In this document: piece after piece, positions 16,543 through 25,560 of the stretch | Layout: each line of letters starts with the position of its first letter | Numbering within the stretch: the stretch's first letter is position 1 | Assembly: GCF_019891175.1 (NCBI RefSeq) | Contig: NZ_CP072600.1 | Span: forward strand, 4,030,001-4,094,000 | Length of the DNA stretch: 64,000 bases | Reading direction: 5' to 3' | DNA from: Leptothermofonsia sichuanensis E412 | GTDB lineage: Bacteria; Cyanobacteriota; Cyanobacteriia; Leptolyngbyales; Leptolyngbyaceae | Translations under genes and position numbers: made by a program | The notes under the pieces: model-generated | The model's input: the letters and a program-made list of their open reading frames with translations, nothing else | Database searches by the model: none | Told to the model about the DNA's origin: nothing

Positions 16543-18768
16543 ATGATGCCTTCAATCAAACGTCGTCACTTTCTGCAACTGGCTGGTTCCACACTGGCAT
16601 CTGTTGGACTCAGCCAGTTAGACATTTTTCACCAGGGCAACCAGTATGCCAAAGTTCTGGCTCAAAGCACTCCCAGAAAGTTGGCGCTCCTGGTGGGAGT
16701 GAATGCCTATCCAGGTGAAATCCGTAGTTTGAGCGGATGTTTGACAGATGTGGAATTGCAGCAGGAATTGCTGGTGCATCGCTATGGATTTAATCCTAAA
16801 GATATTTTGATTGTCAGTGATAAATCGTCCCTGACACCAAAACGAGAAACCATTTTAGAAGCCTTTGAGACTCATTTAATTAAACAGGCAAAACCGGGTG
16901 ATGTGGTTGTATTTCATTTCTCCGGACATGGGTCTTTAGTGCAGGATCCCAACCCATTACCGGAACTACTGATTAACCAGAATGGTGTTGTCAGTCGAGT
17001 ACCCAATACCCAGGGGTTGAACGGAACCCTGGTGCCTTTTGATCGGACTACGGGCAATCCCGATCAGGTCCAGGACATTATGGGAAAGAGTCTGTTCTTG
17101 CTGACCTATGCGTTGAAAACTGATCATGTCACGGTTGTGCTGGATAGTTGCCATTCGGGAGGCGGCACCCGGGGAAACCTGTTCTTTCGGGCGGTGAGTT
17201 CTCGCCTGGAGGGCGACAACCCGGCATCACCCAGCCCGGTTGAGTTAGAGTTCCAGAAGCGATGGATGACGGAACTGGGACTCTCGGAATCTGACTTGCA
17301 AAAGCTTAGAAGTCAGGGAATTGCCAAGGGAGTGGCGATCGGCTCTGCCCAGTATGACCAGTTGGCAGCAGACGCTCCATTTGATAACGAGTCCTTTTAT
17401 GCGGGAGCTTTTACTTACCTGTTGACCCGCTATCTCTGGCAGCAAGCGGTAGATGAGTCGATTGGAACCGTGTTTGTAAATCTGGCTCGCAGTACGCAGG
17501 ATGTGGCAAATATCTCTGGGGTAATTCAGGAACCAATTTTGGCGGTGAATCCGGAGCGCAACCGCCAGCAGCCAACTTACTTTGTGCAACCGCCCACACC
17601 CTTTGCGGAAGCCGTGGTTCGTTCTGTGAACCCAAATGGACAGATTCAATTCTGGCTGGGTGGGATTTTATCTCTCAGTTTGCAGGCAAACCAGAATGGT
17701 TCCATTTTTACGGCAATCAACCCGGCAGGTAAGGAAGTTGCCCAGATTGAACAGACCAGTCGCCGTGGACTGGTGGCAACCGGCAAGCTTAAAACGGGAG
17801 CCATTTCAGCCATCACACCGGGAACGTTGTTGCGTGAACGTGTGCGCGGCTTACCGGCTGACTTGAAGTTGCGTGTGGGGCTTGATCCATCGCTGGGAGC
17901 CGATCTGACGGCGGTAAAAGCGGCGTTGCAGCGGGTCGATCGCATTGAGGTGGTTGGGTCTGAGCAGAGTATGAACTATCGGCTGGGACGGATGACCCCG
18001 GCTTACCAGACCCAATCTCGCCAGCGAGGGGGAGCGGCTGTTCCAGAGGTGGGCAGTATTGGCTTATTTACAGGAGACCTGCGCCCCCTGGCAGCGACCT
18101 TTCATGAACCGGAAGAACCTGCGGATGATGCCATTGCCCGGTTGGCTCCCCGGTTGAAGGCGTTTCTGGCAGCGGAGGTGTTGAAGGCGATTGGGGGGGT
18201 GGATGTGATTAAGGGGCAGCGATCGGAAGGGTTGACGGTGCAGGTCCAGTCTACTGGCAAGACTGGCAAACAGTTGGATGCCATCCGCTTTTTACCGGGG
18301 ACGCAGATTCAGGTAAAGATTCACAACACCCGCGATCGCGATGTGCATGTGGCGGTTATTGCCATTGGGGATGCGGGACGGATGCGGGTGCTATTTCCCT
18401 ATGTAGATATTGCTGAAGGTCGGGAACGGGTTGCCGCCGGGCAAACGTTGACCCTGCCAGAGTCAGGGGTTAATTTCCCACTGGGGGCACCGGGTTTGCT
18501 GGAAATTATGGTGCTTTCCAGTCCAGAATCCCTTCGGGATGCCCTGAAGGCGTTGAAAGAAATTGGGGTGCGGGGTGGGGTTTCATCCAGTCGGGGAGTT
18601 TCCCGCGAGCCGTTAAGGGGAGAGGATGCCGTTGATATTGCGGCAGCCCTGTTAGGGAATATCAATCGCAATACGCGATCGGATATTCAGCCCACAACGG
18701 ATAATCCCGTTGTTGATGCGAATCGCTATTCAGTAATTTCAACCGTCATTGAGGTGGTGCCAGGATAG
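16543..18768 (+). CDS. Caspase-like peptidase (C14 / orthocaspase) with C-terminal DUF4384-like domain
   Basis: 741 residues. The p20-like caspase core (about 45-300) has the catalytic His129 in VVFHFSGHGS and Cys203 in VVLDSCHSGGG, so the dyad is intact. It resembles the bacterial metacaspase-like (orthocaspase) proteins common in filamentous cyanobacteria. The N-terminus IKRRHFLQLAGSTLASVGLS looks like a Tat signal (twin Arg followed by FLQLAG), which would place the protease outside the cytoplasm. The C-terminal third includes QVKIHNTRDRDVHVAVIAIG and a FPYVDIAEG segment typical of a DUF4384-like beta domain. The start may be M1 or M2 (three bases apart). It is monocistronic, and the stop is directly followed by family a repeats. 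Confidence 0.87.
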   Translation: MMPSIKRRHFLQLAGSTLASVGLSQLDIFHQGNQYAKVLAQSTPRKLALLVGVNAYPGEIRSLSGCLTDVELQQELLVHRYGFNPKDILIVSDKSSLTPKRETILEAFETHLIKQAKPGDVVVFHFSGHGSLVQDPNPLPELLINQNGVVSRVPNTQGLNGTLVPFDRTTGNPDQVQDIMGKSLFLLTYALKTDHVTVVLDSCHSGGGTRGNLFFRAVSSRLEGDNPASPSPVELEFQKRWMTELGLSESDLQKLRSQGIAKGVAIGSAQYDQLAADAPFDNESFYAGAFTYLLTRYLWQQAVDESIGTVFVNLARSTQDVANISGVIQEPILAVNPERNRQQPTYFVQPPTPFAEAVVRSVNPNGQIQFWLGGILSLSLQANQNGSIFTAINPAGKEVAQIEQTSRRGLVATGKLKTGAISAITPGTLLRERVRGLPADLKLRVGLDPSLGADLTAVKAALQRVDRIEVVGSEQSMNYRLGRMTPAYQTQSRQRGGAAVPEVGSIGLFTGDLRPLAATFHEPEEPADDAIARLAPRLKAFLAAEVLKAIGGVDVIKGQRSEGLTVQVQSTGKTGKQLDAIRFLPGTQIQVKIHNTRDRDVHVAVIAIGDAGRMRVLFPYVDIAEGRERVAAGQTLTLPESGVNFPLGAPGLLEIMVLSSPESLRDALKALKEIGVRGGVSSSRGVSREPLRGEDAVDIAAALLGNINRNTRSDIQPTTDNPVVDANRYSVISTVIEVVPG

Positions 18769-18844
18769 GGTGGTGCTGAATGACCGTATGAGCTGAAAGT
18801 CTTCAATTCATGCAACGCTCAATTCCGACCCAACATCAGCAATG
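18769..18844 (+). repeat. Dispersed repeat family a, copy D1
   Basis: Starts at the stop codon of the caspase gene: GGTGGTGCTGAATGAC, TATGAGCTGAAAG, TTCAATTCATGCAAC, CTCAATTCC, CATCAGCAATG. It is followed ten bases later by copy D2. Confidence 0.75.
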
Positions 18845-18853
18845 CTCTATTGC

Positions 18854-18932
18854 AGCGTTACTGAAAAGCTGGACGAATTGAAACGAGGCTTCAATTCATC
18901 CAGCACCTTTTTCATCCCCAGATTCAGCAATG
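18854..18932 (+). repeat. Dispersed repeat family a, copy D2
   Basis: GCGTTACTGAAAAGC, GGACGAATTGAAAC, TTCAATTCATCC, TTTTTCATCCCC, ATTCAGCAATG, then CCCTATTGCAG. The CTA just after it is the stop codon (minus strand) of the next gene. Confidence 0.75.
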
Positions 18933-18934
18933 CC

Positions 18935-19174
18935 CTATTGCAGATCGGAGTCTGGCGGTGCAATCTGGTACTCTGCCGCAGCCTCAATTGCTGCAACGCC
19001 TGGAATCTGGCGCAGTTGTTCTATTTTCTCAGAAGCGGCTGAACCTGTGATCACCCCAATTTCTACCAGCCATTGATCGACTTGCATCCCGGCAGACCGT
19101 AGCTTTTCAGCCACCTCAGGAAGTCGATCTTTGTATTCCTCATTGACTGAAATCAGCAATTGGATCTTGGACAT
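18935..19174 (-). CDS. Small I9 (subtilisin propeptide-like) protein, possible protease inhibitor
   Basis: 79 residues from MSKIQLLISVNEEYKDRLPE. The pattern fits the beta-alpha-beta-beta-alpha-beta fold of inhibitor family I9 / subtilisin propeptides: a first strand (IQLLISV), a helix (LPEVAEKLRSAGM), strands VDQWLVEIGVITGSA, a helix (SEKIEQLRQIP) and the last strand GVAAIEAAAEYQIAPP. The GVxxIE...APP ending is typical of the propeptide tail that occupies the protease active site. The next gene upstream on the same strand (19305-20567) is a subtilisin, so inhibition or folding help in trans is a reasonable inference, not shown. The longer in-frame reading back to 19276 is family a repeat and is not used. 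Confidence 0.6.
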   Translation of the reverse strand: MSKIQLLISVNEEYKDRLPEVAEKLRSAGMQVDQWLVEIGVITGSAASEKIEQLRQIPGVAAIEAAAEYQIAPPDSDLQ

Positions 19175-19195
19175 ATCAGTAGGTAACGAGTATTT

Positions 19196-19278
19196 GGTGG
19201 ATGTTACTGAATAGCAGGACAAATTGAAACGTCGTCCCAATTTATCCAATGCTAAATTCATCCCTGGAGTCAGCAATG
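19196..19278 (+). repeat. Dispersed repeat family a, copy C
   Basis: TGTTACTGAATAGC, GGACAAATTGAAAC, CCAATTTATCC, AAATTCATCCC, AGTCAGCAATG. It lies between the subtilisin gene and the small I9-like gene, i.e. in the leader of the latter. Confidence 0.75.
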
Positions 19279-19304
19279 TTCGGTTAGATGGCCGTCTGCC
19301 CAGA

Positions 19305-20567
19305 TTACGGAGCCTGGACTAGCCCGGCTCCTACATCCACCGACGGTAGGGATAACCGCTGAGCGGATCGAATTAACAGGCTCCAGAGATCCTGCCCCCT
19401 CAGTCCAGTGACCTCCGCATGAAGGGCCGCAATACCTGCCACATGGGGGGTTGCCATGCTGGTACCGCTGATGGTTCTGTACTGGGTCGGGAGAGGCCAG
19501 CTAGAGCGGATGGCAACGCCTGGACCGGCAATATCCACCTGTCCGCCATCGGGATTGATGCCACGGGTAGAAAAGTTAGCGATCTGCAATTGAGCATCGA
19601 GAGCCGCCACTGCCAGGATCGAGGGGCAGTTGGCTGGGCGTGCCACTGGATTAATAATGCCTCTGTCACGTCTGCTCTCATTCCCAGCGGCAGCAACAAT
19701 CAGGGTGCCTCGCTGGAGTGCCCGTTTAGCCACGGCTTCATAAATGGGGGAATAGGACTGTCCAGGTGTGGTCCGGGAACCTAATGACATGGAAATGATG
19801 TCGCACTGATTGGCGATCGCCCACTCAATCCCCTGTAGGATCTGGCTGTCTGTGCCACTCCCCTGGTTAGACAATACTTTCCCGGCAAAAATTTCTGAAT
19901 TGTAGGCAACTCCGTAGCGCGGCAATGTTGTAGGATGTCTGGGTCCACAAGCCGTCCCAATGCAGTGGGTGCCATGTCCGTGTCCATCCTGCACCTCTTC
20001 CCCTGGGATAAACGACTTGCTGGTGATTTGCCTGCCCAGGAAGTCGGGGTGATTCAGGTCAAACCCGGTATCGAGGACTGCAATTTTGATGCCACGCCCA
20101 CTAAAACACGAATTGGCTACTTTCGTCATCTGCAATCCCCAGGTCATTACAGATTCATCCAGGGCGGCTGCCGCCTGAACCGCCTGGGATTGGCTGCCAG
20201 AGAGCAGGTGATCGGTCAGGTTCGTAACTGCATCTCGATAGCCCCGCAAATAATCAGCGGAGATGCTGATTGGAGCAGTCAATGATGATTGTGCAATCTG
20301 CTCCAGATCTCGATCCTGGAGGGCATAAACAACCTGCTCTGGCTCAATGGCCAGGATTGCACTGTTCTCTTGCGTGGCAAAACTGAGGGCATTGAGTTGG
20401 GCAGGTTCTGCATCGACAACCGCAACTCCTAAATCATCAAACACTAAAGCATGGGATTCGGACGTATCAACTGCGGTACTCAGCGTCTGAACCCCCTCTG
20501 AGACAGCATCTTCCTGAAACAAAATCAGGTATCTACCAGTCGTTTCTGGTTCGATCGTCGGCGGCAT
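19305..20567 (-). CDS. Subtilisin-like serine protease (S8)
   Basis: 420 residues. The catalytic triad is complete: Asp166 in IAVLDTGFDLNHPDF, His198 in DGHGHGTHCIG, Ser370 in ISGTSMATPHVAG, with the oxyanion Asn296 in AAAGNES. Residues 10-85 (RYLILFQEDAV ... EQVVYAL) look like an attached propeptide of I9 type. There is no signal peptide, so it resembles intracellular or leaderless cyanobacterial S8 proteases. Residues 86-150 form a linker ending in TWGLQMTKV, the usual start of the mature core. The small I9-like gene follows on the same strand after 130 bases, with one family a repeat between. ATG at 20567 is preceded by GGAGCTTAC. Confidence 0.93.
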   Translation of the reverse strand: MPPTIEPETTGRYLILFQEDAVSEGVQTLSTAVDTSESHALVFDDLGVAVVDAEPAQLNALSFATQENSAILAIEPEQVVYALQDRDLEQIAQSSLTAPISISADYLRGYRDAVTNLTDHLLSGSQSQAVQAAAALDESVMTWGLQMTKVANSCFSGRGIKIAVLDTGFDLNHPDFLGRQITSKSFIPGEEVQDGHGHGTHCIGTACGPRHPTTLPRYGVAYNSEIFAGKVLSNQGSGTDSQILQGIEWAIANQCDIISMSLGSRTTPGQSYSPIYEAVAKRALQRGTLIVAAAGNESRRDRGIINPVARPANCPSILAVAALDAQLQIANFSTRGINPDGGQVDIAGPGVAIRSSWPLPTQYRTISGTSMATPHVAGIAALHAEVTGLRGQDLWSLLIRSAQRLSLPSVDVGAGLVQAP

Positions 20568-21541
20568 TGTAAGCTCCTTCTTTGGGTTGAATCGGTATTA
20601 ATCCATCGGTAGGGAAGTGTTGACTACAGCCATGGGCAAACAGGTCAACCACAACAGTTTTGGGCGTCCGTTACCGGATACCGGCTGGGTAACGGGTGTG
20701 GCAAAGTCAATGGACAGTCCCTGTAAGCGGAGAGGTGACTTTCCCTATCGGTTGGCAGGTCAGCGATCGTAACCGATGGGTGATTTCTGAGGAACTCTAA
20801 ATTCTGAGACTTCTCAACGCGGGATTGACCAGGTCTAAGCTATAGCAGGGGACAGGGGACAGGAAACAAGGGGACAGGGTGAAAAAAGACTGGATGACTG
20901 AGGTTCGCGTTTGCTAATTTGTCCTGACCCTCATGTCTCCAGCGACAGGTCTGAGAAAAGATGGTTGAATTTCTGGACAAGTTCATCCTACTCCAGTCAG
21001 GCTGTCCCTGGAGCTACCCTTAAGGGTTATTTTCTTTAGATGTCGGATTAACAGTCCGTTAAAAAAACTTAGTGTATGGTGGCAGAAATTGTTCACTACA
21101 AAGGCACAAAGGGACACAAAGTTTCTTAGTGCGCCTAGTGTCTTTGTGATTCAGGCCAAAACCGGCGGGTTATTTTCGACAATCTGCACTAATTTGCTTC
21201 TTAAATCCTTCTTCTGTCACTTCTGCTGGAAAAATTTATAACCAACCCTCTTTCCAGGCTTCCAGCCTGGAATGGAGATTCAGAGGCTCTGCCTCAAGTA
21301 AACCTGAAAGGAGGCAGAGCCTCGGATTTGCCATTTCCAGGCAGAGCCGTGGAAACGAGGTATTTTTTGAATTTATCTGCTTCAAGTGTGATTAAAGGGC
21401 TATAAATGCCGCTCGGTCTTGGATCCGTTGAGTGCGCGTCAACTGAGCATTCGGGGATGTTCCTGTGCTGGAGTGGGTACTTGATGCCTGGCCACCGTCC
21501 GGCTTCGAATTGAGCGGCGAATTTGTCCGTATGCTTTTTTT
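20568..21541. other. Long gene-free interval made of repeats
   Basis: About 1 kb without a supportable gene. It holds a GTTACC...GGTAAC hairpin near 20670-20693, a family c copy (20841-20945), a family b copy (21073-21191), and an element with CCAGGCTTCCAGCCTGGAA and repeated GGCAGAGCC blocks (21255-21350) that recurs in part at 38925-38998. A small RNA around 20580-20780 cannot be excluded. Confidence 0.6.
21073..21191 (-). repeat. Dispersed repeat family b, copy 2 (empty site)
   Basis: Same blocks as at 11073-11190. Read on the minus strand it contains GCGCACTAAGAAAC uninterrupted, the empty counterpart of the element-bearing copy at 59924-60101. Confidence 0.8.
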
Positions 21542-21570
21542 TTGACCTTAGACGCCCAGTTGGCTAGAGT
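21542..21570 (+). promoter_or_regulatory. Candidate sigma70-type promoter of the GDP-fucose synthase gene
   Basis: TTGACC (21542-21547), 17-base spacer, TAGAGT (21565-21570), directly after a run of nine T and 38 bases before the start codon. Confidence 0.45.
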
Positions 21571-21607
21571 GTAGAACGAATCCAGACGCGGGCAAGGTAT
21601 CAAAACA

Positions 21608-22558
21608 ATGGTGGCAACAGAATCAAATCTTAAAGATCAGCACATCCTGGTAACCGGTGGCTCTGGCTTCTTGGGGAAAGCGGTAGTGCGTCAACTGTGC
21701 CTTGCTGGGGCAGAAATGGCCAAAATCACGGTGCCGCGATCGCGGGACTGTGACCTGCGGGTGATGGAAAATTGCCAGCGGGCGGTGGACCAGCAGGATG
21801 TGGTGATTCACCTGGCCGCCCACGTGGGCGGTATTGGCTTGAACCGGGAAAAGCCCGCTGAACTGTTCTACGACAATCTGATTATGGGCACCCAACTGAT
21901 CCACGCGGCCTGTGAAGCCGGGGTCAAAAAATTTGTCTGCGTCGGCACCATCTGCGCCTACCCCAAGTTCACTCCCGTTCCCTTTAAGGAAGATGACCTG
22001 TGGAACGGCTACCCCGAAGAAACTAATGCCCCCTATGGCATCGCCAAGAAAGCGCTATTGGTGCAACTTCAGTCCTACCGCCAGCAGTATGGCTTTGATG
22101 GGATTTACCTGCTGCCCGTCAACCTGTATGGACCAGAGGACAACTTTGACCCCCGTAGTTCCCATGTGATTCCGGCACTGATCCGCAAGGTGTATGAAGC
22201 ACAGCAGCGCGGCGATCATCAGGTTCCAGTCTGGGGCGATGGCAGTCCCAGCCGCGAGTTTCTATACGTCGAAGATGCAGCACGCGGGATTGTCATGGGT
22301 ACCCAGTTCTATAGTGATCCAGAACCTGTCAACCTGGGAACTGGTTATGAAATCACCATTAAGGATCTGGTGAATTTAATCAGTGAGTTAATGGAGTTTG
22401 AAGGAGACATTGTCTGGGAAACCGACAAACCCAATGGTCAACCTCGTCGTTGCTTAAACACTGAGCGAGCCAGGCAGGGCTTTGGCTTCGTTGCCCAGAC
22501 TGATTTTAGAGAAGGGTTAAAGCAAACGATCGCGTGGTATCGGCAACAGGCTGGTTGA
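21608..22558 (+). CDS. fcl: GDP-L-fucose synthase (GDP-4-keto-6-deoxymannose epimerase/reductase)
   Basis: 316 residues, extended short-chain dehydrogenase. It converts GDP-4-keto-6-deoxymannose to GDP-L-fucose, a donor for envelope and exopolysaccharide. Visible are the NAD(P)-binding [15 protein letters not shown], the family-typical [19 protein letters not shown], the catalytic Ser/Tyr/Lys region ([22 protein letters not shown]) and [20 protein letters not shown], all diagnostic of Fcl rather than other SDRs. The partner gene gmd is not in the window, and the gene stands alone between repeats. A candidate promoter lies at 21542-21570. Confidence 0.93.
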   Translation: MVATESNLKDQHILVTGGSGFLGKAVVRQLCLAGAEMAKITVPRSRDCDLRVMENCQRAVDQQDVVIHLAAHVGGIGLNREKPAELFYDNLIMGTQLIHAACEAGVKKFVCVGTICAYPKFTPVPFKEDDLWNGYPEETNAPYGIAKKALLVQLQSYRQQYGFDGIYLLPVNLYGPEDNFDPRSSHVIPALIRKVYEAQQRGDHQVPVWGDGSPSREFLYVEDAARGIVMGTQFYSDPEPVNLGTGYEITIKDLVNLISELMEFEGDIVWETDKPNGQPRRCLNTERARQGFGFVAQTDFREGLKQTIAWYRQQAG

Positions 22559-22574
22559 AACAGCGGCAGCAGGA

Positions 22575-22670
22575 CATAGTCCTTTTCAAGGATGTGAGGC
22601 ACAGTGGGGTGCTCCGCACCCCACTGTGCCTCACATCCCCGTACCTCACTCAATTGAGAAACGCTATATA
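22575..22670. mobile_element. Miniature element family e, copy 1, with 23-bp perfect hairpin
   Basis: The core (22590-22612 and 22616-22638) is a perfect 23-bp inverted repeat with a three-base loop, centred on GGGGTGCTCCGCACCCC. Ends are CATAGTCCTTTTC and GAAACGCTATA, with TA on the right side. It starts 16 bases after the fcl stop, so the transcript could also fold it as a 3-prime structure; there is no T run. Confidence 0.8.
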
Positions 22671-22677
22671 AGTCCAT

Positions 22678-22754
22678 GGTGCTGAATAGCTGGATGAATT
22701 GAAACTTTCCTTTCAGGTCATCCAACCCTCAATTCATCCCTGGAATCGGCAACG
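22678..22754 (+). repeat. Dispersed repeat family a, copy B
   Basis: GGTGCTGAATAGC, GGATGAATTGAAAC, TTTCAGGTCATCC, CTCAATTCATCCC, AATCGGCAACG. Here the second downstream arm is the intact partner of the first arm, and the first downstream arm is damaged. Confidence 0.8.
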
Positions 22755-22798
22755 CCAACTACAATTTGAGATAGCACAAACCAACGAGGATAAAGGCA

Positions 22799-23443
22799 AT
22801 GCCTGTAATTGCAGTGGTCGATTATGACATGGGGAATCTGCACTCTGCCTGTAAAGGGCTGGAGAATGCAGGGGCAACGCCCAAAGTAACAGACTCTCCA
22901 CTGGAACTGGAGCGGGCAGATGCCATTGTGCTACCCGGTGTGGGTTCCTTTGATCCGGCAGTGCAACATTTGCGATCGCGCCATCTAGAAAATCCCATCA
23001 AGCAGGCGATCGCAGCGGGTAAGCCTTTCCTGGGCATCTGTCTGGGGTTACAAATCCTGTTTGACTCCAGTGAGGAAGGGGAAGAACCCGGTCTGGGTAT
23101 TATTCCCGGCATCGTCAGGCGCTTTCGCCACGAACCAGGAATTACTGTTCCCCACATGGGCTGGAACCAGTTGCAACTGACCCAACCGGATAGTCCTCTC
23201 TGGCAGGAATTGTCCCCCAGCGCCTGGGTCTATTTTGTGCATTCCTATTACGTCGATCCCATGGATGCCGCCGTTCGGGCAGCCACTATTACCCACGGTA
23301 GCCAGACTGTGACGGCTGCGATCGCCCGCGACAATTTGATGGCCGTCCAATTCCACCCGGAGAAGTCCTCTACCGCTGGATTGCAAATCCTCGCCAATTT
23401 TGTCCGTCTGGTTGAGGCAAAGCAGCCTGCTACGGTTTTCTGA
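22799..23443 (+). CDS. hisH: Imidazole glycerol phosphate synthase, glutamine amidotransferase subunit HisH
   Basis: 214 residues. It hydrolyses glutamine and channels ammonia to HisF in histidine synthesis. It is a class I amidotransferase: the nucleophile Cys is in FLGICLGLQILF, and His/Glu are in VQFHPEKSS near the C-terminus. Start IAVVDYDMGNLHSACKGL is characteristic of HisH, and VLPGVGSFDPA follows. It overlaps rsmD by one base (TGATG at 23441-23445), so the two are probably translated together. Other his genes are elsewhere, as is normal in cyanobacteria. Confidence 0.96.
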   Translation: MPVIAVVDYDMGNLHSACKGLENAGATPKVTDSPLELERADAIVLPGVGSFDPAVQHLRSRHLENPIKQAIAAGKPFLGICLGLQILFDSSEEGEEPGLGIIPGIVRRFRHEPGITVPHMGWNQLQLTQPDSPLWQELSPSAWVYFVHSYYVDPMDAAVRAATITHGSQTVTAAIARDNLMAVQFHPEKSSTAGLQILANFVRLVEAKQPATVF

Positions 23444-24003
23444 TGAGTTTACGGATTTACGGCAATCGCCACCTCAAAACCTTACCAGGTCAGGAGACTC
23501 GTCCAACGTCCTCCCTGGTGCGGGAGGCTCTGTTCAATATCTGGCAGGGGACCATTGCTGGCTGTCGCTGGCTTGATCTGTGTGCCGGGAGTGGAGCAAT
23601 GGGAGCAGAAGCGTTGTGTCGTGGAGCCAGCCTGGTGGTGGGGGTTGAACAGTCGGCGCGTGCCTGTGCCGTCATCCGCCAGAATTGGCAGCAGGTTGCT
23701 GGTGAAGACCAGCGGTTTCAGGTCATCAAGGGGGATGTGGTACGACAAATAAAAACCCTGGCTGGTCAGCAGTTCGACCGGATCTACTTTGACCCTCCCT
23801 ATGCCAGTGGATTGTATCAGCCAGTCCTGGGGGCGATCGCCCAATTCGCTCTCCTGGCTCCTGAAGGTGAACTTGCTGTGGAACACAGCCCCAATCCCCC
23901 AGCCATGACTACCCCTGCCGGGTTAACAATCCGCCGCCAGAAGCGCTATGGCAATACAGCACTGACGTTCTATAGCCCTTTTCGAGGGTGTGAGGTACAG
24001 TGA
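23443..24003 (+). CDS. rsmD: 16S rRNA (guanine966-N2)-methyltransferase RsmD
   Basis: 186 residues. SAM-dependent methylation of the 16S rRNA guanine equivalent to G966. Motif I is LDLCAGSGAMGAEALCRGA and the catalytic motif IV is FDPPYASGLY. The N-terminus LRIYGNRHLKTLPGQETRPTSSLVREALF is the family signature. The C-terminus is odd: from Tyr176 on (YSPFRGCEVQ and the stop) the codons come from a family e miniature element that begins at 23970-23971, so about ten residues and the stop were supplied by the insertion. The natural protein probably ended close to TFY, so activity is likely kept. Confidence 0.92.
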   Translation: MSLRIYGNRHLKTLPGQETRPTSSLVREALFNIWQGTIAGCRWLDLCAGSGAMGAEALCRGASLVVGVEQSARACAVIRQNWQQVAGEDQRFQVIKGDVVRQIKTLAGQQFDRIYFDPPYASGLYQPVLGAIAQFALLAPEGELAVEHSPNPPAMTTPAGLTIRRQKRYGNTALTFYSPFRGCEVQ

Positions 24004-24066
24004 GGGTGTTCCGCCTCCCTCTGAACCTTATGCTCCCATACCTCACGCCATTGAGGAACGCTATAT
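23970..24066. mobile_element. Miniature element family e, copy 2, overlapping the rsmD 3-prime end
   Basis: TA-flanked: TATAGCCCTTTTC on the left and GAACGCTATA on the right, with an interior hairpin related to copy 1 (GTGAGGTACAGTGAGGG). It encodes the last residues and stop of RsmD. Confidence 0.8.
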
Positions 24067-24198
24067 CGATTCCAGAACGACAATGCTTCGAACTGAGGGC
24101 AGCAAACCGGGAAAACACTAAGAAGTAAAACCGATCCCAAAGACCATGAACGACTTCTGGTATCATGAAGAGTTTGCACGGACTTCAATGCTTGCTAA

Positions 24199-25209
<1,011 letters not shown>

Positions 25210-25560
25210 TCCTGTAGGAATTAGGCAGTCGGCGTTGGGACGTGCCCTTAGCAACCCGTTGCGATCGCCCTCAGAGGGCATAGAGCACCAGGAACTTGCT
25301 TTGTGTCCTTTGTGCCTTTGCGGTTAGCTCTACAGGTTATTAAATCCTCAGTCCCAAGGATCGTAGATTAAATAAACTGAAAGACTTTAGCGTTCTACCA
25401 CAGAGACACAGAGGTCAGAGAGAAATCACTCTGTGCTCTCTGTGCCTTTGTGGTGAAATTCCAGACTATACAGGGGTAGCATCCAGGTTAGGACAAATTA
25501 GAATACCCAATCCCCGATCCCCTCTCCTCCCCGTTTCCTCTCCTCTGCTACACCAGTTCA
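25210..25560. repeat. Gene-free gap with CACAGAG hairpin and family c copy
   Basis: 351 bases. 25397-25454 is a hairpin (ACCACAGAGACACAGAG with CTCTGTGCCTTTGTGGT). 25466-25555 is a family c copy. 25285-25325 carries half of a family b hairpin (TTTGTGTCCTTTGTGCCTTTGCGG). No gene is seen. Confidence 0.65.

Noticed and set aside
20580..20780. Possible small RNA gene in the gap before fcl
   Set aside because: One weak hairpin and no promoter-terminator pair; not enough to call.
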